DNA of 64,000 nucleotides from the NCBI RefSeq assembly GCF_018837975.1, contig NZ_JAGSOY010000017.1:23159-87158 (forward strand), in the 5' to 3' direction. The number at the start of each line of letters is the position of its first letter. Position 1 is the first letter of the stretch. The notes beneath the pieces are model-generated. The model did no database searches. It was not told the origin of the DNA and saw only the letters and a program-made list of their open reading frames with translations. The stretch is from Zooshikella harenae. Its GTDB lineage: Bacteria > Pseudomonadota > Gammaproteobacteria > Pseudomonadales > Zooshikellaceae. Made by a program: the position numbers and the translations under genes. Shown one piece after another: positions 19,009 through 29,395 of this stretch.

Positions 19009-19647
19009 TTAAAATTGCCATTCACTAATGATGAAGGTTAATTTGTACTGGTCATTACTCACTCGAATCTTTCTAGGCAGCCAGAGACTATTATACTGCT
19101 GGTAATCAAAGTACTTAATTTTCCAGCCATTTTGTTTTATTTCAGCAAGAAGGCCTTGCTCGTTAAGATTAGGCTGGGTATCACTGGATGGGTCAGGAAT
19201 ACCTTTAATCCAGTACTGCATATTAGAAATGGGTAGTGTCCAGCCAAGTTCACGTGCAAGTAACTGCTCTGGGCTATCAGCAGTAAACAACCTAGAATCT
19301 GCTGTATTCATGACAACCCAGCCAGGTTTACCCATGATTTCAGCAACACCCTGACCTAAAGGCCCTGATAAGCGAATAGTATATAGGTGGCTTTGTTGTT
19401 CCCAATCTAAGTAGGCACTGGAACTGTCATTTGGAGTGCGAATACCCAGTTTACCTTCTAATGACCAGGTATTTATTTTCGATAGCTGTTGTTGATGTTG
19501 TAGCCAATACTTTTCTCGTTCATTAAGGTTAAGCGTCTGCTTTTCTTTATCAAATGGCCAATAATCTGTTTTTACGTTTTGCAATAGAGAACATCCACTG
19601 GCAAGTAATGTCAGTGTCACTATAAGAGTTGAGCGAAATGTCTTCAT
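19009..19647 (-). CDS. lolB: Outer-membrane lipoprotein receptor LolB
   Basis: A 212-residue lipoprotein with signal peptide and lipobox (LTLLASGC). Family features include NTWSLEGKLGIRTP, SAYLDWEQQ, and YTIRLSGPLGQGVAEI. LolB accepts lipoproteins from LolA and inserts them in the outer membrane. Adjacent to ispE as in E. coli. Confidence 0.93.
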   Translation of the reverse strand: MKTFRSTLIVTLTLLASGCSLLQNVKTDYWPFDKEKQTLNLNEREKYWLQHQQQLSKINTWSLEGKLGIRTPNDSSSAYLDWEQQSHLYTIRLSGPLGQGVAEIMGKPGWVVMNTADSRLFTADSPEQLLARELGWTLPISNMQYWIKGIPDPSSDTQPNLNEQGLLAEIKQNGWKIKYFDYQQYNSLWLPRKIRVSNDQYKLTFIISEWQF

Positions 19648-19666
19648 AAGATAGTTTGGTTAAAAT

Positions 19667-21385
19667 CTATGGTTTTTGTACGTTGAGGCGTTGCATAGTG
19701 CTTTGCAGAATTTCACTATCTGGCTTTTCTTGCAGGGCTTTTTGCCACACATCGAGGGCTTCTTGTTTATTGCCCATTGCCCATAATACTTCACCTAAAT
19801 GTGCCGCAACTTCGTGGTCTGGAAATGCAACAAATGCTTTACGAAGTAAAGTTAACGCTTTTTGATAGTTACCAAGGCGAAACTCTACCCAACCCAAGCT
19901 ATCAATAACAGCAGGGTCATTGGGAGTAATGCTATAGGCTTGCTCAATTAATTTTTTAGCTTCTTGCAGGCGACTGGTTTTATTTGCCAGGGTGTAGCCT
20001 AGTGCATTTAATGCCAGTGCATTACTGGGGTCCAGTTTAATAATTGAACGAAGATCTGCTTCTAAAAGCTCAAGGTTGTCCATTTTTTCAGCAATCATTG
20101 CGCGTGCGTAGCGGAGGTTAATATGGTTCGGCTCCGTTTGTAACGCTTGGTCAAGGGTGCGCTTGGCTTCAGGGTAGACTTGCTGATTACTGTATGCCTC
20201 GGCTTCAATCATATAAAGCTGTGCTGAAAGTTTAGGGAATTTTTTACGCGCTTGATTAAAGTGATCAGAAATAGCTTTGTTTTGATTTCTTTCTAATAAA
20301 ATTAATGCTAGCTGATAGTAAGCCTGGGAAAACTCCTGGCTTGGTTCGACCTCGGTATAAAATTGGATAGCTTCATCAAATTGTTTCTGCTCTTCAGCAA
20401 TACGGCCAAGATAATAGTTTGCAGCATTGCTTAGTTGTTTATCATTACGTAGCTGGCTGAAATAACTTGCTGCTTTTTCATACATTTCGTTTTCTAGGGT
20501 AATTAACCCCAATGAAAAAATGATTTTTGAGTCATTAGGTGAAAGTTTTTGCAGCTTGGTAAACTGTGTTTGGGCTTCATCTAGCTTTTTCTGATGGATC
20601 AAGGTGCGTGCATAGAGAAGATGAAGGCGTACATCGTCACCATGCGTTTTGAGTGCTTTAGCTAGGTAACTTTCTGCTTCTTCATATTTTTTCAGATGGA
20701 TAAGTAAACGTCCCTTGAGGTTGATGGCTTTTGGTGTTGGCTTGCCATCATCCAAGACTTCTTCAACCAGCTCCAGACTTTGCTGGTATTGTTCGTTTTG
20801 CTCTAACAGTAATGCTTTAGCAAAGCGTAGTTGTATATTTTCAGGATACTTCGCTAGTGCTTTATTAAACATAGCAATGAGTTTGGTACGTTCTGAATTT
20901 GGTAGTTCTGCAGCGTTTAGCGCAATAAAGTCAAAGTGGGTTTCTCCGTCTAATGCCAACGAGTCAAGCATTGCTTGTAGGGCAGTTTCGAACTGACCGT
21001 TATAGCTTAAGTGAATGGCTTTGGCTTGGAGTGCGCGGGTATTTTGGGGGTCAGTTTCACTCCACAATGATGCCGCTTGGAGAGCTGCCTGCTTGGCACC
21101 AATATACTGGGCGATTTGGTAAGCGCGTTCTGCAACACCTGGGTCTTTGGTCTTTTGGGCTTCACGCAGATAGTTGCCCAGCCCAATATCAAAGCGTTGT
21201 TGCTTATTCGCCAGTTCTGCTAGTAGCAAAGCATATAAGGTATCTGGACTGAATGAGGCTGTAGGTGGTGCTTCGGTTTGCTGTGATGTTTCTTTATTCT
21301 CGGAAGGTTTGAGCCCGGTACAACCTGCGAGTGTGGCACAAAGGGTAACTGTTATTAAGAGTGTTCCATTGCGAAGTGTGGTCAT
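19667..21385 (-). CDS. TPR-repeat lipoprotein
   Basis: About 572 residues from ATG 21385, with a lipobox (ATLAGC) after a short signal. The rest is a long array of tetratricopeptide repeats (for example YYLGRIAEEQKQFDEAIQFY and ALNALGYTLANKTSRLQEAK), the last ones of the consensus type. Similar proteins precede lolB in Pseudomonas. It is probably a periplasm-facing outer-membrane scaffold; partners unknown. Divergent from hemA. Confidence 0.85.
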   Translation of the reverse strand: MTTLRNGTLLITVTLCATLAGCTGLKPSENKETSQQTEAPPTASFSPDTLYALLLAELANKQQRFDIGLGNYLREAQKTKDPGVAERAYQIAQYIGAKQAALQAASLWSETDPQNTRALQAKAIHLSYNGQFETALQAMLDSLALDGETHFDFIALNAAELPNSERTKLIAMFNKALAKYPENIQLRFAKALLLEQNEQYQQSLELVEEVLDDGKPTPKAINLKGRLLIHLKKYEEAESYLAKALKTHGDDVRLHLLYARTLIHQKKLDEAQTQFTKLQKLSPNDSKIIFSLGLITLENEMYEKAASYFSQLRNDKQLSNAANYYLGRIAEEQKQFDEAIQFYTEVEPSQEFSQAYYQLALILLERNQNKAISDHFNQARKKFPKLSAQLYMIEAEAYSNQQVYPEAKRTLDQALQTEPNHINLRYARAMIAEKMDNLELLEADLRSIIKLDPSNALALNALGYTLANKTSRLQEAKKLIEQAYSITPNDPAVIDSLGWVEFRLGNYQKALTLLRKAFVAFPDHEVAAHLGEVLWAMGNKQEALDVWQKALQEKPDSEILQSTMQRLNVQKP

Positions 21386-21773
21386 CAATGTTTAATACCT
21401 ACGTAATCGATAGTTCGCCAGTCACTTACCAAGCACAAAAACGCCTGTCTCATTGGTTTTATGTAAAGCCAAGCAAATCAAGTCTTATTTTAGAAAGAAA
21501 CATTCTCATGGTTTTTTTGAATGTTCACATTGGCAGTTTTAGGGGTATTCTGCAAGTGTAGACTGATTGATTGATAAACTGTTCAATGCAGACGCAATAT
21601 TTTGTAATCCTTACAGGCTGGTTGCAGTTATAGGTTATTCATAGGAAAATTCGCGGGCTTTGAGCCTAAGAATAAGTTAAGTTCGGTATTGTCGAGCTGT
21701 AAAAACTGATGTTATACCCTTCGCTAGGGGTATATTAATGCTGTGAGCTAGTCCTGATAATTAGTGAAGTGAT
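21386..21773. promoter_or_regulatory. Divergent intergenic region with a hairpin before hemA
   Basis: A 388-base region containing the promoters of the TPR lipoprotein (minus) and hemA (plus). At 21714-21728 there is an inverted repeat (TATACCC / GGGTATA around TTCGCTAG), about 45 bases before the hemA start, possibly in the leader. Its left arm TATACCCTTCGC resembles the left end of the dispersed repeat described at 59972-60100. No coding region of note. Confidence 0.45.
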
Positions 21774-23027
21774 ATGGGTTTTTTGGCGCTGGGAATAAAT
21801 CATAATACGGCAAGCATTGCGATGCGTGAGCGCGTATCGTTTACGCCTGAGCGATTGCAGGATGCGTTGTTGTCAGCCCAGAAAGTAACAGGCGTCAGAG
21901 AAACAGCCATACTTTCGACCTGTAACCGAACAGAAATCTATTGCTCGCTTGACCAGGTTCAGCCTAGTGCACTGCTCCACTGGCTCTCGGAGTATCATCA
22001 CTTACATAGTGAAGATATGAGTAACTACACATACTGTCACCTACAGGAGCAGGCCGTTCAACATCTTATTCGTGTAGCCTGTGGCTTGGACTCTATGGTG
22101 TTGGGAGAGCCACAAATTCTGGGTCAAATTAAGACCGCTTATGCTCAAGCACAAGAAGCGGGTACTGTTGGACCTGCATTGCGGCGCCTGTTTCAGACTT
22201 GTTTTGCTGTTGCAAAGCAAGTACGAACTCAAACCACTATTGGCCAGAATCCAGTTTCTGTCGCTTATGCTGCTGTGTCGCTGGCTCGACAAATCTTTGC
22301 TGATTTATCAGAAACATCTGTATTGCTTATTGGTGCTGGGGAAACCATTGAGCTTGTCGCTCGACACTTATTTGATACCAACGTTAAAACTATTATTTTT
22401 GCCAATCGCACTTTAGATCGGGCAGCTCAATTAGCGGACAAGTTCAATGCTCAGTCAATTGCGCTGGCGGATATTCCCGATTACCTTGCCAAAGTGGATA
22501 TAGTGATTGCTTCAACGGCTAGTCAGCTACCGGTGTTGGGTAAAGGTGCTACTGAACGAGCATTAAAAATTCGTAAGCATCGCCCAATGTTTATGGTTGA
22601 TTTGGCGGTTCCTAGAGATATCGAACCGGAGGTCAGTGAACTCGCTGATGTATATTTATACACCGTTGATGATCTTCGAGAAGTAATTAATGAAAATGTT
22701 CGACAGCGAGAACAAGCAGCATCTGAAGCAGAAAAACTGGTGATTGATGGTGCTGCAGAATTTATGCTCAAGCTGAAAGAGCTTGATGCTATTGATGTGC
22801 TCAAAGCTATTCGAAGAAAAGCTGATATGCTCAAAGAAGCTGAGCTAGAGAAAGCCCAACGTCAATTAAAGAATGGGGCAGACCCTGAGGCTGTGTTAGC
22901 ACAGTTTGCACGTGCACTGACCAATAAATTAACCCATGCACCCAGTGTGCAAATCAAGAAAGCAGGGGCTGAAGGAAGGATGGATTTGGTCAATTGGGCA
23001 CAGCACCTTTTTGAAACTGATCAATAG
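21774..23027 (+). CDS. hemA: Glutamyl-tRNA reductase
   Basis: A 417-residue enzyme, first step of C5 tetrapyrrole synthesis. The opening [20 protein letters not shown] and [11 protein letters not shown] carry the catalytic Cys; [22 protein letters not shown] is the family signature; NADPH-binding [14 protein letters not shown] follows; the dimerisation helix is C-terminal. It starts the hemA-prfA-prmC-moeB series, divergent from the lipoprotein/lolB/ispE block. Confidence 0.96.
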   Translation: MGFLALGINHNTASIAMRERVSFTPERLQDALLSAQKVTGVRETAILSTCNRTEIYCSLDQVQPSALLHWLSEYHHLHSEDMSNYTYCHLQEQAVQHLIRVACGLDSMVLGEPQILGQIKTAYAQAQEAGTVGPALRRLFQTCFAVAKQVRTQTTIGQNPVSVAYAAVSLARQIFADLSETSVLLIGAGETIELVARHLFDTNVKTIIFANRTLDRAAQLADKFNAQSIALADIPDYLAKVDIVIASTASQLPVLGKGATERALKIRKHRPMFMVDLAVPRDIEPEVSELADVYLYTVDDLREVINENVRQREQAASEAEKLVIDGAAEFMLKLKELDAIDVLKAIRRKADMLKEAELEKAQRQLKNGADPEAVLAQFARALTNKLTHAPSVQIKKAGAEGRMDLVNWAQHLFETDQ

Positions 23028-23085
23028 CCCCTGAATCTATACCTGTTATTTTATTAAAGCATTAACACTTGAAAGTCTGAGGATC

Positions 23086-24171
23086 ATGAAGCCTTCTATT
23101 CACGCTAAATTAGAAAACCTGGCCGAGCGCTATGAAGAATTGGCCGCACTCTTAAGTGATGCTGAAGTCATTACTGACCAGGAGCGATTTCGTAAATTCT
23201 CTAAAGAGTATGCCGATTTAGAGGATGTTGTCAGTTGCTTTAAAAAGTATCAACAAGCCAAAGAAGATCACGAAGAAGCTGAAGCTTTAGCCAAAGATGG
23301 CGATGCAGAAATGCGGGAAATGGCTCAGGAAGAGTTGGCAACAACGGCAAAGCTAATTGAGGACCTTGAGCAGGAACTGCAGGTTTTACTATTGCCGAAG
23401 GATCCGAATGATTCCCACAATATTTTTCTGGAAATTCGTGCAGGAACAGGTGGTGATGAAGCAGCAATTTTTGCAGGCGACTTGTTTCGTATGTATAGCC
23501 GCTTTGCTGAACAACAAAAGTGGAAAGTTGAAGTTGTAAGCACTAATGAAGGTGAACATGGTGGTTATAAAGAAATCATAAGTCGTGTAGTCGGTGAAGG
23601 TGTTTATGGGAAGTTGAAGTTTGAATCAGGAGCTCACCGTGTACAGCGTGTGCCTGAAACAGAGTCACAAGGCCGTATTCATACTTCAGCATGTACTGTT
23701 GCGATCATGGCTGAACCTGATGAAATAGAGCAGGTAGAAATCAATAAAGCAGATTTGCGTGTTGATACTTTCCGAGCTTCTGGTGCTGGTGGACAGCACG
23801 TCAACAAAACAGACTCTGCCATTCGTTTAACTCATCTACCAACAGGCATTGTTGTTGAATGCCAGGATGAGCGCTCTCAGCATAAAAACCGGGCAAAAGC
23901 GATGTCTTTACTGGCGGCAAAGCTAAACTCTGCAGTTGAAGAAGTGGCTCGTAAAGAAGTGGCTGATCAGCGCAAGAGTCTGGTGGGTAGTGGCGATCGT
24001 TCAGAGCGGATTAGAACGTATAACTATCCACAAGGGCGGGTTACTGATCATCGTATAAATCTAACGTTGTATAAGCTGCCAGAAGTAATGGAAGGGTCTT
24101 TAAACTCAGTAATACAGCCACTGCTTCATGAGCATCAGGCTGAGCTACTGGCATCAATGAGTGATGACTGA
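23086..24171 (+). CDS. prfA: Peptide chain release factor 1
   Basis: A 361-residue class I release factor. The GGQ motif is in [10 protein letters not shown]; the stop-codon recognition PxT-type motif is in the segment [14 protein letters not shown], with PET identifying RF1. It recognises UAA and UAG. GAGG precedes the ATG. Followed by the methyltransferase gene prmC, which modifies the GGQ glutamine, with an 11-base overlap. Confidence 0.96.
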   Translation: MKPSIHAKLENLAERYEELAALLSDAEVITDQERFRKFSKEYADLEDVVSCFKKYQQAKEDHEEAEALAKDGDAEMREMAQEELATTAKLIEDLEQELQVLLLPKDPNDSHNIFLEIRAGTGGDEAAIFAGDLFRMYSRFAEQQKWKVEVVSTNEGEHGGYKEIISRVVGEGVYGKLKFESGAHRVQRVPETESQGRIHTSACTVAIMAEPDEIEQVEINKADLRVDTFRASGAGGQHVNKTDSAIRLTHLPTGIVVECQDERSQHKNRAKAMSLLAAKLNSAVEEVARKEVADQRKSLVGSGDRSERIRTYNYPQGRVTDHRINLTLYKLPEVMEGSLNSVIQPLLHEHQAELLASMSDD

Positions 24172-25015
24172 GTTAACGATTGCTCAAGCTCTGGCGATGG
24201 CCCGTGACTTGGAAGCAGTTTGTGATGAGCCAGAAGTGGATGTGGAGCACTTGTTGTGTTTTGTCTTGCAGCAGCCTCGCAGTTACTGCTTTACCTGGCC
24301 AGAAAAAACACTGTCTAACGAGCAGCAAGCTGTTTTTATAGCACTGTTAAATGCACGGAAATCAGGCCAGCCTGTTGCTCATTTAGTGGGGGAAAGAGGG
24401 TTTTGGAAATTTGACCTTGAGGTGTCAAGTGCCACCCTCATTCCACGTGCGGATACAGAGCTATTGGTTGAAACTGTGTTGCAGCATCATGCTAAAGTGC
24501 AAGGTAACCATGTGCTGGACTTAGGCTCTGGCACGGGTGCTATTGCATTGGCACTTGCCTATGAACGCCCTAACTGGCACGTGTTGGGGGTGGATGTTGT
24601 GCCAGAAGCGGTATCTTTAGCCAAGCGAAATCAGCAGCGGATTGGCATCAACAATATTCAGTTTTTTGAAAGTGACTGGTTTGCTGCTATTCCAAAAACA
24701 GAGCAGTTCAATATTATTGTCAGTAATCCCCCGTATATTGATGCCTGTGATCCTCACTTATTGAAAGGGGATGTTCGTTTTGAACCAAAATCTGCTTTAG
24801 TTGCTGAGCAAAAAGGTATGGCGGCAATTAATCATATTGCGTTGACGAGTACACGCTATTTGAAGTCTGATGGTCGCCTGTATTTTGAGCATGGTTTTCA
24901 ACAGGCTGAAGCAGTACGACAGTTGTTAACCAAACTAGGTTATACACAGGTGCAGTCAGCATTTGATTTTGGTGGGAATGAGCGTATTACTTGGGGGATA
25001 TGGCCCTCTTGTTAA
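24161..25015 (+). CDS. prmC: Release factor glutamine N5-methyltransferase
   Basis: A 284-residue SAM-dependent methyltransferase. SAM site [16 protein letters not shown]; catalytic NPPY in [13 protein letters not shown]; the N-terminal helical domain contains the usual [12 protein letters not shown] and [12 protein letters not shown]. It methylates the GGQ glutamine of RF1 and RF2. The start overlaps prfA; the ATG at 24164 is equally possible. Confidence 0.95.
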   Translation: MMTELTIAQALAMARDLEAVCDEPEVDVEHLLCFVLQQPRSYCFTWPEKTLSNEQQAVFIALLNARKSGQPVAHLVGERGFWKFDLEVSSATLIPRADTELLVETVLQHHAKVQGNHVLDLGSGTGAIALALAYERPNWHVLGVDVVPEAVSLAKRNQQRIGINNIQFFESDWFAAIPKTEQFNIIVSNPPYIDACDPHLLKGDVRFEPKSALVAEQKGMAAINHIALTSTRYLKSDGRLYFEHGFQQAEAVRQLLTKLGYTQVQSAFDFGGNERITWGIWPSC

Positions 25016-25159
25016 TCTACTCCAGTTATGGGCTTCTGATGATGGCTATTAAGTCATCATCAGTTGTATTTCGTCTTCCATGGTTATGCTGAAATATTTC
25101 GCGTTGGCTAGCTTGTCCAGTTGCTGTGAAGAGGTCTATCTGTCGAAGGAAATTACCCT

Positions 25160-25918
25160 ATGCTAAGTGATGAAGAGCTGCTCCGGTATAGCCGTCAAAT
25201 TATGCTACCGGATGTTGATATTCAAGGGCAGGAAACGTTAGCAAAATGTTGCGTTGCGATTGTTGGTCTTGGTGGGTTAGGTTCACCAGTGAGTATGTAT
25301 CTTGCAGCAGCTGGAGTGGGTGAGTTAGTCTTGGTTGATTTTGACCAAGTGGATATGTCTAATTTACAGCGACAAATAGTGCATTGTACTGAGTCGATCG
25401 GTATGGATAAAGTGCTTTCAGCAAGCAAAGCACTTAAACAGCTTAACCCTGCAACACAGATTTTTACGGTAAAAAGCCAACTTACGCAAACGGAGTTACC
25501 TGATGAACTCCAGCAAGCAGATGTCATTGTCGATGCGACAGATAACTTCACAACACGTTATGTGTTAAATAAGTTCTGTGTTCATCATAAAAAGCCTTTA
25601 GTTTCTGGGGCCGCTATAGGTCTTTCAGGGCAGGTAACTGTGTTTGATACGAGGGAGTCAAGCTCTCCATGCTATCACTGTTTATATCCAGAAGGACATG
25701 AAGAGCAACCTATGACCTGTAGTGAGTCTGGGGTTTTAGCTTCAGTTGTTGGGATGATTGGTACAGTACAGGCAACAGAAGTGATTAAGCTATTGATTGG
25801 CTTTGGCACGACACTGGTTGGACGTTTATTGGTACTGGATGCGAAGCATATGGAGTGGCGTTCACTTAAACTGACGAAAGATACTCAATGCAAAGTGTGT
25901 GGAGTCCAGACATCATAA
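25160..25918 (+). CDS. moeB: Molybdopterin-synthase adenylyltransferase MoeB (ThiF/HesA family)
   Basis: A 252-residue E1-like adenylyltransferase: ATP motif VGLGGLGSPVSMYLAAAGVG, DFDQVDMSNLQRQ, and two zinc CxxC pairs (CYHCLYPEG and CKVCGV). The catalytic cysteine is likely in PMTCSESGVL. MoeB activates the C-terminal glycine of MoaD; the paralogue ThiF does the same for ThiS, and reading alone cannot fully separate them. Position after prmC matches moeB in Pseudomonas. Confidence 0.85.
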   Translation: MLSDEELLRYSRQIMLPDVDIQGQETLAKCCVAIVGLGGLGSPVSMYLAAAGVGELVLVDFDQVDMSNLQRQIVHCTESIGMDKVLSASKALKQLNPATQIFTVKSQLTQTELPDELQQADVIVDATDNFTTRYVLNKFCVHHKKPLVSGAAIGLSGQVTVFDTRESSSPCYHCLYPEGHEEQPMTCSESGVLASVVGMIGTVQATEVIKLLIGFGTTLVGRLLVLDAKHMEWRSLKLTKDTQCKVCGVQTS

Positions 25919-26131
25919 GCGGTATTTCGGACCAACGTTTCTGACAAATTAAGCCTGATACAACGACACATTTTTTAGAATAACTACAAAAGCTTTAAAT
26001 TATGAGAGTGCTATGAAAATGAGCAGTATGCAGGGTAGCATCTATCTGTCTTGTTAATATATGCTGGCCTTTTAATATAGCTTAAGTGATGCTAGTGATA
26101 AATTTTCGATGTTGTTTATTCAGGGGTATCA

Positions 26132-27316
26132 ATGATTGAAAAAATAAAGCACTTTTTACACAAAGAGCCAGCCAGTGGCATAATTATGGTGCTTGCCGCA
26201 ATTTTGGCACTGATTTGTGTCAACTCACCATTATCCTATATTTATGATCAGCTTTTGTCAGTCGAGCTTGTGATTAAAATTGGTAAGCTAGGCGTCGATA
26301 AACCAATTTTGTTGTGGATTAATGATGGCTTGATGGCTGTTTTTTTTCTAGTTGTTGGGCTTGAGGTAAAACGTGAATTTTTGTCTGGTGAGTTGTCCTC
26401 TCCCAGTAAAGTACTCTTACCTGCTGTGGCTGCAGTGGGAGGCATGGTAGCACCTGCCGCTGTGTATGTGTTAATGAATTACGAGGATCCTTTAGCTCTC
26501 CAGGGTTGGGCTATTCCTGCGGCAACAGATATTGCATTTGCACTTGGTGTGCTTTCTCTATTAGGCAATCGCGTTCCACCTTCACTAAAAATCTTTTTAA
26601 TGGCGCTGGCAATTATTGATGATCTGGGAGCGATTATTATTATTGCTATATTTTATTCCAGTGACTTATCAATAGAATCCATTATTGCCGCTTCAATTTG
26701 CCTGGTGACATTAATACTGCTTAATCGCTTTAAAGTTTTGCGTTTAGGGCCTTACATGGTTGTAGGAACAATTATGTGGGTGTGTGTCTTAAAGTCTGGC
26801 GTTCACGCAACATTAGCGGGTGTACTTATTGCGTTCACAATTCCGCTAAGGACGGGAAATCACACAGTGCTTTCGCCTTTACATAAACTGGAAACAGGGC
26901 TTCATGGCTGGGTGGCCTTTGCTATTTTACCTATTTTTGCCTTTGCAAATGCAGGGGTTGGTTTAAGTATGGATGATTTAAAGTCAGTAACTGACTCAAT
27001 TCCCTTGGGGGTAATTGGTGGACTGTTTATAGGTAAACAATTAGGTGTATTTGGTTTCACCTGGTTATTGGTTAAGTTGGGTTTAGCTACACTCCCTAGC
27101 CATGCAACATGGCGGCAGCTATATGGGGTTGCTTTATTATGTGGTATTGGCTTTACCATGAGCTTGTTTATAGGCTCACTGGCATTTGAGCAGCTTGGTA
27201 GTGATTATCTAATGACTGACCGTATCGGAATTTTATTTGGGTCTTTATTGTCAGGTATTGCTGGTTACCTTGTGCTTAAAGACGCTCCCAATAATCAAAA
27301 GTCATTAGCCAACTAA
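26132..27316 (+). CDS. nhaA: Na+/H+ antiporter NhaA
   Basis: A 394-residue antiporter with about 12 membrane helices. The paired aspartates of the transport site are in [11 protein letters not shown]; other family features are [18 protein letters not shown] and [19 protein letters not shown]. It expels sodium in exchange for protons at the inner membrane, suited to a marine habitat. Only 9 bases separate it from hemH. Confidence 0.95.
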   Translation: MIEKIKHFLHKEPASGIIMVLAAILALICVNSPLSYIYDQLLSVELVIKIGKLGVDKPILLWINDGLMAVFFLVVGLEVKREFLSGELSSPSKVLLPAVAAVGGMVAPAAVYVLMNYEDPLALQGWAIPAATDIAFALGVLSLLGNRVPPSLKIFLMALAIIDDLGAIIIIAIFYSSDLSIESIIAASICLVTLILLNRFKVLRLGPYMVVGTIMWVCVLKSGVHATLAGVLIAFTIPLRTGNHTVLSPLHKLETGLHGWVAFAILPIFAFANAGVGLSMDDLKSVTDSIPLGVIGGLFIGKQLGVFGFTWLLVKLGLATLPSHATWRQLYGVALLCGIGFTMSLFIGSLAFEQLGSDYLMTDRIGILFGSLLSGIAGYLVLKDAPNNQKSLAN

Positions 27317-27325
27317 GGACGACTA

Positions 27326-28369
27326 ATGGAAGGGCGTGCAGTACTTTTAGTTAATCTTGGCTCACCTGATTCGCCGTCAGTCACTGATGTTCGTCGTTAT
27401 CTAAATCAGTTCCTGATGGACAAATATGTTATTGATCTTCCTTATCTTCTGAGACGACTGATTGTGAGTGGTTTTGTTTTGCCACACCGTCCTAAGCAGT
27501 CAGCTGAGGCGTATGCCAGTATTTGGTGGCCAGAAGGTTCACCGTTGAAAGTACTGACTGGACGGTTGACTGAACAGTTGGCAAATAAAACACATGCGGT
27601 ATGTGTGCGTTATGCCATGCGTTATGGATCGCCCAGTATTGAGCAGGAGCTAGTGAATTTAGCCAGTCGAGTTGATGTAACAGAAGTGCTTGTTATACCT
27701 CTTTACCCTCACTATGCGATGTCTACAGTCAAAACATGTGTCGTTGAATTAGAGCGTATTGTTCGTGATCAAGAGATACGTTTACCCGTTTATGTACACC
27801 CCGTGTTTTATGAAGATGATGCGTATATTGATGCATTGTACAAAGTGGCAAAGCCTTTTCTTCAGGCGTCTTATGATCACTTGCTTTTTAGTTATCATGG
27901 TGTGCCAGAGCGACATATTCGTAAAGATGACCCAACAGGTACTTACTGCTTGTCTTCTGCTGATTGTTGTCAACAAAACTCAGCCGTGCACTCGACCTGC
28001 TATCGAGCTCAGGTATTTAAAACCACTGAAGCCTTTGTCGCAAAAGCAGGAATTGAAAAGAATAAGTATTCTGTTGCTTTTCAGTCTCGTTTAGGTAAAG
28101 CCAAATGGTTGGAGCCTTACACAAGTAAACAGCTGGTTTCGTTAGCTGATCAGGGGGTGAAAAAGCTGTTAGTGATGTGTCCAGCCTTTGTTTCTGATTG
28201 TTTAGAAACTTTGGAAGAAATTGCAATTCAAGGTGAGGAAATATTTAAGGCTGCGGGAGGTGAGTCTTTAACGCTGATCCCTTGCCTTAACGATCATGAC
28301 GCTTGGACTGATGTATTGGCATCATGGTGGCAAAAGTCACCTGCCAAGCTGTCCAGAGTTAAAGTATAA
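27326..28369 (+). CDS. hemH: Ferrochelatase
   Basis: A 347-residue enzyme that inserts ferrous iron into protoporphyrin IX. Motifs: VLLVNLGSPDSP at the start, the catalytic His in LLFSYHGVPERH, and CPAFVSDCLETLEEI near the end. A cysteine cluster between residues about 210 and 230 (C-x5-C-C-x9-C in TYCLSSADCCQQ and HSTCYRAQ) suggests the internal [2Fe-2S] type known from some bacterial ferrochelatases; this is inference from spacing. AAGGA precedes the ATG. Confidence 0.95.
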   Translation: MEGRAVLLVNLGSPDSPSVTDVRRYLNQFLMDKYVIDLPYLLRRLIVSGFVLPHRPKQSAEAYASIWWPEGSPLKVLTGRLTEQLANKTHAVCVRYAMRYGSPSIEQELVNLASRVDVTEVLVIPLYPHYAMSTVKTCVVELERIVRDQEIRLPVYVHPVFYEDDAYIDALYKVAKPFLQASYDHLLFSYHGVPERHIRKDDPTGTYCLSSADCCQQNSAVHSTCYRAQVFKTTEAFVAKAGIEKNKYSVAFQSRLGKAKWLEPYTSKQLVSLADQGVKKLLVMCPAFVSDCLETLEEIAIQGEEIFKAAGGESLTLIPCLNDHDAWTDVLASWWQKSPAKLSRVKV

Positions 28370-28395
28370 GACTAAGCACAAAATGAAGTAGATTG

Positions 28396-28443
28396 GATAC
28401 CACTATCAAAATATCAATTGAGCTAAGTGTTGATAGTGGTATC
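28396..28443. terminator. Bidirectional hairpin between hemH and the YajG-like gene
   Basis: A perfect 14-bp inverted repeat (GATACCACTATCAA / TTGATAGTGGTATC) with a 20-base loop between two convergent stops. The plus strand continues TAACTTCTTTT, giving a moderate T-tract. Confidence 0.65.
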
Positions 28444-28470
28444 TAACTTCTTTTGGCCTGTAATAGTGGC

Positions 28471-29058
28471 TTATGGGTTTGAGCGCATAAACCTAATCAA
28501 GCTTTGATCGTTAAACATACGACTTAAGCCATCATTTAACAGGTCATTAATAATTTCTTGGTTTTTTACATCAGATGGTGCTTTTACGACACGATGTTTA
28601 GCAGAGGATTGATAGCGTCCTGTGTATCGTTTTAAGCCAATTTCAGCAACGGCTTTAACTGTTGCAGAGACATTAACTTGAGTGACATAGTTATTGTCTG
28701 GTGTGTCGTAGTTTATTTCTTCAATGTACACATTGAACTTCACACTAGGGTTTTGGTTGTCGATTCGCATTTCCATTTGCAGTAACCCTTGTTCTACAGC
28801 ATGTTTGATGGCTCTAGAAAGGTCATTATGAATCGTGATTGTACTTGTTTTATCGTATAACCCACCTCGTGTCCCCAATACTTTCGTTGGGCGACTGTCC
28901 TGTACATTAACGGTTACCGTACGTTGCACAACAGGTACACGTGTTGGTAGTGTGATCGTAGGGTTTACATCAATTTGCTGGGGAGACAAGACGCAGCCAG
29001 TCATGGCAAGTAGTATGGATAAACCCAGGCATATTGCAGATATCATTTTTTTCATCAT
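28471..29058 (-). CDS. YajG-family lipoprotein
   Basis: A 195-residue lipoprotein with lipobox (LAMTGC) and the YajG/Lipoprotein_16 features: RTVTVNVQDSRPTKVLGTRGG near the N-terminus, and a C-terminal helix (INDLLNDGLSRMFND). E. coli YajG is an uncharacterised envelope lipoprotein next to ampG; here that neighbour is absent. Two tandem ATG codons at the start (29058 and 29055). Confidence 0.75.
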   Translation of the reverse strand: MMKKMISAICLGLSILLAMTGCVLSPQQIDVNPTITLPTRVPVVQRTVTVNVQDSRPTKVLGTRGGLYDKTSTITIHNDLSRAIKHAVEQGLLQMEMRIDNQNPSVKFNVYIEEINYDTPDNNYVTQVNVSATVKAVAEIGLKRYTGRYQSSAKHRVVKAPSDVKNQEIINDLLNDGLSRMFNDQSLIRFMRSNP

Positions 29059-29395
29059 ACTAGTTCATCGCTTTGTCAGACTTAACCAAACGTGTTGTGT
29101 AGCTTTCACCATTTAAGTAAAAAGCAAAACACTAAGGTAACGTTTTAAATAAATGGCATAGTGTGATAATCGACATTAGAGGTTTTTCTAACCCCTTTCA
29201 TCGTTAATCAATCGTTCTATTTTAGATTTAGTATAAAAAACCATAAGATAGATTAAATGTCAGGTCACTCACTTTAGACACTGTTTTGGTCTTTTGTGTG
29301 ATATTTATCACTTTGAGACTTCGGTTGTGCAATAAGCATTTATATTCTAAATCGAGCGTGTTTGCCTTAATATTTTTTTCTTTATCTGTCAGACA
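29059..29395. promoter_or_regulatory. Intergenic region with a CRP-like site
   Basis: A 337-base region between the yajG-like start and the end of the TPR lipoprotein gene, both on the minus strand. At 29297-29312 it contains TGTGA-N6-TCACT, differing from the CRP/Vfr consensus TGTGA-N6-TCACA at one position. It lies about 240 bases before the yajG-like start, far for direct control of that gene. Confidence 0.4.

Noticed and set aside
20715..21252. Several frames antisense to the TPR lipoprotein gene
   Set aside because: Shadows of a strongly coding gene; no start signals of their own.
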